A stretch of DNA of 7,164 bases from an uncultured Pseudomonadota bacterium (GTDB taxonomy: Bacteria; Lernaellota; Lernaellaia; Lernaellales; Lernaellaceae). The translations under genes and the position numbers were made by a program. The notes beneath the pieces are model-generated. The model had not been told where the DNA came from. It searched no databases and worked only from the letters and a program-made list of their open reading frames with translations. This document shows, in pieces, positions 1 to 5,798 of this stretch. The first letter of the stretch is position 1. Each line of letters starts with the position of its first letter. Location: assembly GCA_937967875.1 (NCBI GenBank), contig CALBTQ010000008.1, positions 1-7,164 on the forward strand, in the 5' to 3' direction.

Positions 1-18
1 CCGACGCTCTTCCGATCT
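1..18 (+). other. Illumina TruSeq read-1 adapter remnant (artefact)
   Basis: Bases 2-18 (CGACGCTCTTCCGATCT) are identical to the last 17 bases of the TruSeq universal/read-1 adapter; base 1 differs from the adapter (C where A is expected). This is synthetic sequence, not genome. Native DNA starts at base 19. Its last 13 bases are the reverse complement of 7121-7133, which mimics a terminal inverted repeat. Confidence 0.97.
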
Positions 19-128
19 AGGGCGAACCACGATTCGGGCGAGGTCAACTCGTTCGCCTCGGCGACGGCGGGCAGCGCGACAAACAACGCAACGAGCGGAA
101 GAACGGCAAGGCGCAACCGGCGTTCCAT
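19..128 (-). CDS. Partial exported protein, signal peptide only (truncated by contig end)
   Basis: An ATG at 128-126 opens a frame that stays open for 36 native codons and then runs into adapter. The product begins MERRLRLAVLPLV and continues through a hydrophobic stretch to a likely signal peptidase site (ALPAVAEA|N, about residue 25), followed by ELTSPESWFA. This is a classic Sec signal peptide: basic n-region, Leu/Val/Ala core, small residues before cleavage. A Shine-Dalgarno GGGAG lies at 140-136, 7 nt before the ATG, which supports the start. The codons are GC-rich (61-120 is about 68% GC), like the lipoprotein and acyltransferase genes and unlike the adjacent Cache gene. The mature domain is missing, so no function can be given; the protein is probably periplasmic or secreted. 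Confidence 0.75.
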
Positions 129-135
129 ACAGCGG

Positions 136-188
136 CTCCCAGACAATTTGGATGAATTCATTATCGCGAATAATCGCAGAAAGGGCAA
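136..188 (-). promoter_or_regulatory. Candidate sigma70 promoter and RBS for the left-end exported protein
   Basis: Reading the minus strand, TTGCCC (188-183, 4/6 to TTGACA) is followed after 17 bp by GATAAT (165-160, 5/6 to TATAAT). GGGAG (140-136) is then the ribosome site for the ATG at 128. The predicted leader is about 25 nt. The -10 lies within an imperfect palindrome, ATTAT-CGCGA-ATAAT (160-174), which could be an operator or chance. Between this element and the divergent promoter at 254-282 I see nothing else; the 129-321 intergenic stretch is AT-rich and non-coding. Confidence 0.4.
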
Positions 189-253
189 CCACGGCTCAGT
201 CGGAAAAATGCCTGCCTATCTACTTTAATGCCGACGAAGGATTTGTAGTAAGT

Positions 254-282
254 TTGACACTGAACGAAAAGATAATTATTAT
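254..282 (+). promoter_or_regulatory. Strong sigma70-type promoter for the TIR-like/Cache gene
   Basis: A perfect -35 TTGACA (254-259) is separated by exactly 17 bp from TATTAT (277-282, 5/6 to the consensus -10). The surrounding sequence is very AT-rich (241-300 is about 27% GC), as expected upstream of an active promoter or in acquired DNA. Transcription would start near 289-290, giving a leader of about 30 nt that carries AGGGA (309-313), 8 nt before the ATG at 322. Confidence 0.65.
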
Positions 283-321
283 TCGCCAATTAACTTATAC
301 CTTTACGCAGGGATAACCACG

Positions 322-1485
322 ATGAAGATGTCTTTTTATCCTAAAACTTATTTTTCTATCAATCATTATGACGTCAACCAAAACACCTGTTTCATTTTAA
401 TGCCGTTTAAACCTGCATACCAACCGGTTTACGATTCCATTGTTCTTTCTTTGGATAAAATGGAATCGCCAATCACCGCAGTTCGTGCCGACGATCTCAG
501 CGACAATAAAGAGATTATCCAAGATATTATGTATAACATCGCTACCGCAGAGTTTGTCATCGCCGATTTGACCTCGTTGAACCCAAACGTTCTCTACGAA
601 CTGGGCCTCAGCCATGCGTTGAAAGATGATGTGATTATTATTACTCAAAAAATAGCAGACGTCCCCTTTGATCTGCGTCATTTTCGCTGTATCGAATACA
701 GCCAAACTGATAAAGGTCTGCGCCTGCTAGGCACAATTTTACGCAAGACGATCGAGGAAATTCGCACCCGGCGCATGTCTGCCGAACAAAGTCTGTTGCT
801 TGAATGTCAGGTGAAGATCTGCGCTGAAGCCGTCGCCAATTGGTTCGCCATACAACAGCAGTTGATCACAGCGATCGCTGCCTGGCCCGAGTTTCGAAAT
901 AATAATGCCATGAAACATCAGAAAGCAATTAAGAACATTCAATCCCTTTTCCCGGCGTTTACCGGCGGGATTTATTCGCTGGACGAAAACGGCGTCGTGC
1001 TGGCTTCCCATCCGATCGACATCATCGGCGGACCGCCCTAAAACCATCGTCAATACTTTAAAGACGCAAAGAAAACAGGGAATTTTGTCATCTCCGATTG
1101 TTTCGACTCTGGAAATCGGGAAAATAAAATCGTGGTGCTGGCCGCGCCACGTTTCGACAAATCAGGAAATTTCATCGGCATTCTGGACATCGTGCTGGAT
1201 ACGGAAAAACTATTATTATGCAACATATTATCTGAAACACAAAAACACTATCCTGCTGATCAACAATTATCGATGGTCTTGCTCGACCGTAATAAGCAGA
1301 TCATCGGCTCCAGTCATCCGGAAACAATTGGAACAAACCTCGGCGGCAATGAAATGTTGAAAAAAGCGATCGGCGATGCCACGCAAGAATTTATCAGTCT
1401 TATCGACCACGAAAAACGAACGATCGTTTTTCATACCCAAATAGCCAATACGCCTTTTTCCTTGTTTACGCACCAGGATTTCTAA
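322..1485 (+). pseudogene. Nucleoside deoxyribosyltransferase/TIR-like domain fused to a dCache sensor, with an in-frame TAA
   Basis: The frame runs from ATG 322 (SD AGGGA 309-313) to TAA 1483-1485, 388 codons counting the end stop, interrupted only by TAA at 1039-1041 (codon 240). The same frame continues on both sides with one recognisable domain across the break, so I treat it as one broken gene. Residues 20-130 have the N-deoxyribosyltransferase/TIR-like Rossmannoid pattern: CFILMPF (23-29), RADD (55-58), FVIADLTSLNPNVLYELG (78-95), HAL (98-100), VPFDLRHFRCIEY (114-126). E93 in the YELG motif sits at the position of the catalytic Glu of this fold; D82 is also conserved. Residues 150-210 are a charged, non-membrane helical linker. 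From about 211 a double Cache domain follows: GGIYSLDENGVVLASHP, then after the stop HRQYF, GNFIGILDIVLD, LLDRNKQIIGSS and TPFSLFTHQDF. Cache domains normally sense extracellular ligands between membrane helices; none is visible here, so this one would be cytoplasmic. Inference: a ligand-gated nucleotide or NAD hydrolase-like effector. The N-terminal half alone (239 aa) could still make a complete enzymatic domain. Confidence 0.7.
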
Positions 1486-3152
1486 TCTGCGCAGGACACG
1501 CCGCCCACGCCGTCGGCCAGCAGCAACAGGCCGTCGCCCACGGCCAGCGAAATCGTGCCGCCGACCGGCGTGAGGTCGCTGTCAGCCTCCAGGCGGCAGA
1601 AGTCGCCGCCCAGGTCGTAGTCGATCGGCGCGGCGTCGCCGTCGACGCGCACGATCACCCGCGTTTGCGTTCCGCTCGTTTCGTTGGCGTAATCGCGCAC
1701 GAACACGCCGTCGGCCTGCTCGTCGACCGCCGCAACCGGCGCGCCCAGATCGACGCCGAACACGTCGAACCACAGCACCTCGGCCAGCGGCGAGTACGGA
1801 TTCCAATCGGGCTTGAGCGCCAGCACGTCATCGTCGTTTTTGAACGCGTAATGCGCCGCGAGGTAATACAGCACCTCGGCCGGAGAAGGATCGTCGCTGC
1901 CGTTGCCGTAGAACGTCTCCAGCGCCAGAAAGCTGTCCGCCGCGGCCAGTTCATCCGACAGCGCGTTCAGGTTGCGCAGGCGGTCGGCCGTATCCTGGTT
2001 GCCCCAGGTGGGGTACTGCAGCGCGTTCTCGCACCAGATGCCCACGTTCGCGTGCGCCATCTGCGTGAGCATCGCGTGCGCGCCGTCCCAGTTGCAGTAG
2101 CTGCCGCCGTTGAACACGAAGCGCGCCTCCGGGTGCGTCTGGTTGACCGTCACGGCGACGTGGCGCAGCAGATCGTCGATCGCGCCGATGTACCACGTGT
2201 TGAGCAGGGTGATGTTGTTCTCGACGTCGTCGGCAATTTCCATCACGTCGACGGCGTCGACGAACTCCGGCAGGTAGTAGCCGTCTTCGAGATATCCGCC
2301 CAGGTTGTCGAAGCCCGCGCCGCCGAAGCCGTCCACCTCGATCTGCCGCAGCACCTTCCAGGCAGTGTAATCGCGCGCGCACTGGCCGGACACGTTCAGC
2401 AGCCAACTGTATTCGTCCCACACCAGGCTGTGCAGGCGCGCGTCGGCCATATTGCCGCCGGCCGAATCTTCGTAGCCGGTTTGGTCCAGCAGCACGTCGC
2501 ACTCGGCGGCGTGCCAGCGGGCGCGGATGACGCCGTCATGGCGCACATGCAGATAGCAGCTTTCGCCGTCGCCATGCTCGGGATGATCGGCGAGGAACTG
2601 CGCGAACAGCGCCGAATTTTCGGCGAAAGATTGATCCGGCTCGCCCTGTTGCGGATCGGCGCAGGTGCCGGCGGTTTCGAAAGTCTGGAACAGATGCGCC
2701 ACCTGCCAGCGCAGCCACGTGCCGCGCGGCTGATTGTCCTGCAGCTCCGCCCACGTCTGGCGCATCGGGTCGTCGGTGTAGCCGATGATCCCCAGTTCGA
2801 CGTTCGCCGCCGCCCAGGTCTGATCGTCTTTGAAGGTCTGGCCGTTGTAGCCGCCCAGGTCGCCGTAATAATGGAAGTGGACGATGCCGAAGTTGAACGA
2901 GGGCGTGGAATCGGCCGGGGGCGCGGTGTCGTCGTCATCGTCGTCGACGGTGTCGTCATCGTCGTCGAGCGTGTCGTCGTCGAGCGTATCGTCGTCGTCA
3001 TCGTCGCCGGTGTCGTTATCGTCGTCATCGTCGTCGTCGACGTACGGCGCGTCGTCGTCGCCGTCGACCCGCGCGGCATCGTCATCGTCGTCACCGCAAC
3101 CGACCTCCATCATCAACAACAGGAGCAGGAGCAGCGCTATCGTCTTTTTCAT
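1482..3152 (-). CDS. Lipoprotein with Asp-rich linker and glycosidase-like (TIM-barrel) domain
   Basis: 556 aa. The N-terminus is MKKT, then a Leu-rich core, then EVGC: a type II signal peptide with the lipid-modified Cys at residue 19 (codon 3098-3096). The lipobox is slightly atypical, with Glu at -3. Residues 21-75 form an Asp-rich linker (separate entry) that would hold the globular part away from the membrane. The body from residue 85 opens with FNFGIVHFHYYGDLGGYNG. It contains EVDGFGGAGFDNLGGY (D282), FVFNGGSYCNWDG, VGIWCENALQYPTWG (E375) and LALETFYGNG (E412), followed by a beta-rich tail. The GFDNLG strand end and late acidic residues resemble the putative glycosyl hydrolase family (GHL15/GH114-like barrels), where such Asp/Glu are catalytic; this assignment is tentative. 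The start is supported by GGAAGG (3161-3156), with a rather short 3-nt spacing, and by the promoter at 3221-3194. The gene is GC-rich and converges on the Cache gene with a 4-nt overlap of stop codons. The lipoprotein call is firm; the enzymatic role is a guess. Confidence 0.85.
   Translation of the reverse strand: MKKTIALLLLLLLMMEVGCGDDDDDAARVDGDDDAPYVDDDDDDDNDTGDDDDDDTLDDDTLDDDDDTVDDDDDDTAPPADSTPSFNFGIVHFHYYGDLGGYNGQTFKDDQTWAAANVELGIIGYTDDPMRQTWAELQDNQPRGTWLRWQVAHLFQTFETAGTCADPQQGEPDQSFAENSALFAQFLADHPEHGDGESCYLHVRHDGVIRARWHAAECDVLLDQTGYEDSAGGNMADARLHSLVWDEYSWLLNVSGQCARDYTAWKVLRQIEVDGFGGAGFDNLGGYLEDGYYLPEFVDAVDVMEIADDVENNITLLNTWYIGAIDDLLRHVAVTVNQTHPEARFVFNGGSYCNWDGAHAMLTQMAHANVGIWCENALQYPTWGNQDTADRLRNLNALSDELAAADSFLALETFYGNGSDDPSPAEVLYYLAAHYAFKNDDDVLALKPDWNPYSPLAEVLWFDVFGVDLGAPVAAVDEQADGVFVRDYANETSGTQTRVIVRVDGDAAPIDYDLGGDFCRLEADSDLTPVGGTISLAVGDGLLLLADGVGGVSCAD
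2928..3092 (-). repeat. GAC/GAT trinucleotide tract encoding a poly-Asp linker
   Basis: Codons 21-75 of the lipoprotein are mostly GAC or GAT, giving runs of 3 to 7 Asp broken by short spacers (AARVDG, APYV, NDTG, TL, TL, TV). From residue 50 the pattern becomes near-periodic: D6-TL-D3-TL-D5-TV-D6-T. On the plus strand this reads as gtc/atc microsatellite and creates spurious Val/Ile- and Ser-rich frames. The mixed GAC/GAT use suggests selection for Asp at protein level and not a fresh homogeneous triplet expansion. Likely role: an extended, highly acidic, possibly calcium-binding tether after the lipidated Cys. Confidence 0.9.
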
Positions 3153-3193
3153 TTTCCTTCCGTCGCCCGACCCGTGAGCGAAGCCTTTCGGTC

Positions 3194-3221
3194 AGTATAA
3201 CGATCCGCCGCCGTTTGCCAA
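3194..3221 (-). promoter_or_regulatory. Sigma70-like promoter for the Asp-rich lipoprotein
   Basis: On the minus strand TTGGCA (3221-3216, 5/6 to TTGACA), a 16-bp spacer and TATACT (3199-3194, 5/6 to TATAAT) lie in the 116-bp divergent region between the lipoprotein and acyltransferase starts. Transcription would begin near 3187, about 35 nt before the ATG at 3152. I found no equally good promoter for the plus-strand gene in the same gap; TATAAC at 3196-3201 could be a -10 for it but has no good -35. Confidence 0.55.
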
Positions 3222-3258
3222 GACGCGCGGCGTCACGCACAATGAGCGCAACCTCATC

Positions 3259-3263
3259 GGGAG
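3259..3263 (+). promoter_or_regulatory. Shine-Dalgarno site fixing the acyltransferase start
   Basis: GGGAG at 3259-3263 is 5 nt before ATG 3269. The frame is open upstream to a TTG at 3215, but that start has no ribosome site and would add 18 residues unlike the family, so 3269 is preferred. Confidence 0.7.
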
Positions 3264-3268
3264 TTATC

Positions 3269-4558
3269 ATGACCCGCATTCGCGCGACGCTGCTGGACGA
3301 AACGCTGTACGCCATGAGCGCCGTCGGCGAATGGCACATCGGCTTGGTGCTCGCCTTCGCCGAGCGGCTGGACGAAACGCGGCTGGCCGACGCGCTACGC
3401 CTGACGTTGCACGCCGAGCCGCTGCTCGCCGCGCGCCTGGCGCCCACGTGGTGGCGCGCCCATTGGGAACCGCCGGAGCGGCCGCTCGCGACATTCCCCC
3501 TGCCCGTCGAGCAAGCCGGCGACGAGCCGCCCGAAGCGCACCGGTTTTTCCTGGAGCCGATGGATCACCTCGGCGGGCCACAGGTGCAGGCGCTGCTGTT
3601 GCGCGGCGCGGGCGACACGCTGCTGTTGAAACTCTCGCACTTTCTCACCGACGCCGGTGGGGTGAAGCATTACGCCTATCTGCTCGCCGACATTTACCGG
3701 CGGCTGGCGGACGATCCGCACTACCGTCCGCCGGTCAATGGCGCGCCGCGCGGCCTGCATCGCATCACCATGTCGATCGGCCGGGGCGTCAAACGCGGCG
3801 CGCTGCGGCGCATGTGGCGCGAAGGGAAAGCCAATCCGCCGAGCCCGACGCCGTTCAACCCGCCCGGGAAACTCGCCGCGCACGACGAGCGGCGGTTTAT
3901 CGTGCGGCACGTCGAGCCCGCGCATTTCGCCGCCCTGCAGGCCTGGGCCCGCGAGCGCGCCCTGACGATCAACGACGTGCTCGTCGCTGCGTTTCTGCGC
4001 GCGCTGACGCAAACGCCGCCGGACGATCAAGCGCACCTGCTGCGGATTATCGGCACGGTCGATCTGCGCCGCTACCTGCCCGCCGACGCGCCGCCGACGA
4101 TCGACAATCTGTCCGGCTGGGTGTACGCCAATTTCGGCACGGACGCGGGCGACGATCTCGACGCGACCGCGCGGCTGGTCGGCGCGACGATGCAGCAACT
4201 GAAAGAAGGGCCGCTGGGCCTGTCGATGATGCCGTTTCTCGCGCTGCTGCGCGCCGTGTCGCCGCTGGCGCTCAACCGCATCATGTACACCGAGATGATG
4301 GAAGGTTTTAACAAGGAGAACGCCTTTCCGCCGACGCTGACCAACATGGGCGCGATCGATCCGGCGCGGCTGTCCTTCGCCAACGAACGCGCACTGCGGG
4401 CGTTTTTGCTGCCGCCGCTGCTCTACCCACCGACGATCGGTCCTGGCGTCAGCGGCTACGGCGACACGCTGACCCTCTCCGCCGGCTATTGCGCCTTCGG
4501 CACGCCGACGCCGATCATGGAAAAACTCTTCGCCGCCTGGCTCGCCGAACTGCCGTAG
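3269..4558 (+). CDS. Condensation/acyltransferase-superfamily protein (PapA/alcohol acetyltransferase-like)
   Basis: 429 aa starting MTRIRATLLDETLYAMS, with SD GGGAG 5 nt upstream. The superfamily of NRPS condensation domains, PapA acyltransferases, WS/DGAT enzymes and alcohol acetyltransferases uses HHxxxDG, in which the second His is the general base. Here the motif reads LSHFLTDAGG, giving H124 and D128, with Ser replacing the first, non-catalytic His and one extra residue before the glycines. The order of the rest fits: an N-terminal half with LAARLAPTWW and FLEPMDHLGG, the His motif, then a second half with LTINDVLVAAFLRALTQ, GTVDLRRYLP, DNLSGWVYANFG and TLTNMGAI, ending in a strand-rich LTLSAGYCAFGTPTPIMEK. 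No signal peptide or membrane helix is seen, so it is cytoplasmic. The likely reaction is acyl transfer from CoA or a carrier protein to an alcohol or amine; substrate unknown. No carrier-protein or NRPS/PKS gene is in view. It is strongly GC-rich, like the lipoprotein gene that diverges from it. Confidence 0.75.
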   Translation: MTRIRATLLDETLYAMSAVGEWHIGLVLAFAERLDETRLADALRLTLHAEPLLAARLAPTWWRAHWEPPERPLATFPLPVEQAGDEPPEAHRFFLEPMDHLGGPQVQALLLRGAGDTLLLKLSHFLTDAGGVKHYAYLLADIYRRLADDPHYRPPVNGAPRGLHRITMSIGRGVKRGALRRMWREGKANPPSPTPFNPPGKLAAHDERRFIVRHVEPAHFAALQAWARERALTINDVLVAAFLRALTQTPPDDQAHLLRIIGTVDLRRYLPADAPPTIDNLSGWVYANFGTDAGDDLDATARLVGATMQQLKEGPLGLSMMPFLALLRAVSPLALNRIMYTEMMEGFNKENAFPPTLTNMGAIDPARLSFANERALRAFLLPPLLYPPTIGPGVSGYGDTLTLSAGYCAFGTPTPIMEKLFAAWLAELP

Positions 4559-4567
4559 GGAGTAAGG

Positions 4568-5782
4568 CTAGAAACATCCGCAGCCGGGTTCGTCGTCATC
4601 TTCTTCTTTTTCATATTTGACGCCGAGGAGAGCGCCGACAATCACGTGGCCCTCACTGTCCACGTCCAGGCCGCAGCTTTCCTCGCCGTAGCCGGTGCGA
4701 TTGAACTTGGTCCATTTCTTGGCGCCTTGGGCTGTGTACTTGACCGTCATGCATTGGCAATCGTGCCATGTGCAGGAGGTGCCGCCGATGATGATGTTGT
4801 CGTCCGCGTCGATCCGCAAATTGTACATATTGTCGCTGGCCCGGTTGAGCGACGCCGACCACAATTCCTCGCCGTCCGGCGAGTATTTGACGACGAATAC
4901 CTCGTTATCATAAGTGTCGCGCCAGGGTTCGATGTAAAGCGAAACAATGTTGCCCTGATTGTCAATATTTATATCTTGAGGAGCTAATAAGTGATTCGTA
5001 CTTTCGCTAAATGCGACACTCCATAATTCACTGCCATTAGCATCCACACAGAAGATAGTAGTTCCCAGGTCTAAAATACTTTCACCTGTTTTAGTCACAA
5101 TCGCGTTTGCATATAAATAGTCGTAATAATTTGCCCAGATTGTATTTCCAGATTGATTTAACTTGGAAATGAAGGTGTTAAGGTAATTGTATTCATCATC
5201 TCCATTCATTCCGATAACAATAATGCTTTTTTCTATATCAGTTCCAACAAACTGCTGGATGTAACCCGGATGAAATTGTTCATAGGAAAATGACTTTTTC
5301 CACAACATTTCTCCTTGTGAGTTATATTTTACAAGATAACTATTAATCGTTTCGTAATCGATTTCATTTGACGCCAACAACAGTACATTATTCTCTTGAT
5401 CAACCTGCAGAATATTTACATACAAATTCTCATACTTATGCGACCACTGCACGCTTCCATTTTCGTCGATTTTCACCAAATCGAAATAGAAATTATCCAA
5501 ATACAGATTATTCTCCGCATCGAGAATCAAATTATAATGAGCAATATCGTGCCGCCAAACAACGTTTCCCTCGCCATCCAGCTTGTACAACCCGGAAATG
5601 ATGATGTCGTCGTTACGGTCGACCAACACCGTTTCGCCCTTGGCGTCTTCATAAATATTTTTCTACTCCACCGAGCCGCCAGGTGTGTATTTTGTTACCT
5701 CCAGACCGAATTCGTCCTGGTCGGAGACGGCGATCAATAAGATCATAGGAAAAAGCATGGCTAAAATGAGTCGTATTTTCAT
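4568..5782 (-). pseudogene. Secreted eight-repeat beta-propeller protein interrupted by an amber codon at a Trp position
   Basis: The ATG at 5782-5780 starts MKIRLILAMLFPMILL, a Sec signal peptide ending near AVS|D (residue 20). The frame is continuous for 404 codons to TAG 4570-4568, except for TAG at 5665-5663 (codon 40). A later GTG (5629) leaves a 353-aa open segment but has no credible initiation context. The body is eight repeats of about 40-50 residues, each with a K-[YLI]-x-x-x-G-x-x-x-W strand followed by a D-x-x-[GND]-N-[IV] hairpin: GEGNVVW, ENGSVQW, SQGEMLW, QSGNTIW, ANGSELW, PDGEELW and AQGAKKW. The first reads PGGSVE-stop, so the amber replaces the invariant Trp (TGG to TAG). 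The C-terminus is acidic and Cys-containing (EEDDDEPGCGCF). Propellers of this kind are extracellular or surface scaffolds; partner and ligand are unknown. The start lies 16 nt after the stop of the upstream peptidase gene, suggesting one operon; the ribosome site is weak. GC content swings from about 67% (4621-4680) to about 32% (5101-5160) within the gene. Confidence 0.8.
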
Positions 5783-5798
5783 CGGTTAATTCCACATT

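Noticed and set aside
2928..3092. Possible CRISPR or regulatory repeat array
   Set aside because: The repeat unit is a 3-nt codon in frame with the lipoprotein; there are no unique spacers of constant length.
1665..3200. Long plus-strand open frame (511 codons) opposite the lipoprotein
   Set aside because: Composition is Arg/Val/Ala/His-rich with valine runs that mirror the Asp tract; it has no SD and no domain pattern. It is a GC-rich antisense shadow of the lipoprotein gene.
3331..4311. Arg/Ala-rich 326-codon plus-strand frame inside the acyltransferase
   Set aside because: Low-complexity Arg/Ala translation typical of a shifted frame in GC-rich DNA; the overlapping frame has clear family motifs.
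4559..4567. Possible bidirectional terminator between the convergent acyltransferase and propeller genes
   Set aside because: The gap is only 9 nt and no stem-loop with a T run is visible around it.
322..5782. Stop-codon reassignment (TAA or TAG read as an amino acid)
   Set aside because: TAA ends the Cache gene, TAG ends the lipoprotein, acyltransferase and propeller genes and TGA ends the peptidase, so all three act as stops; only one internal stop occurs per affected gene, and they differ.
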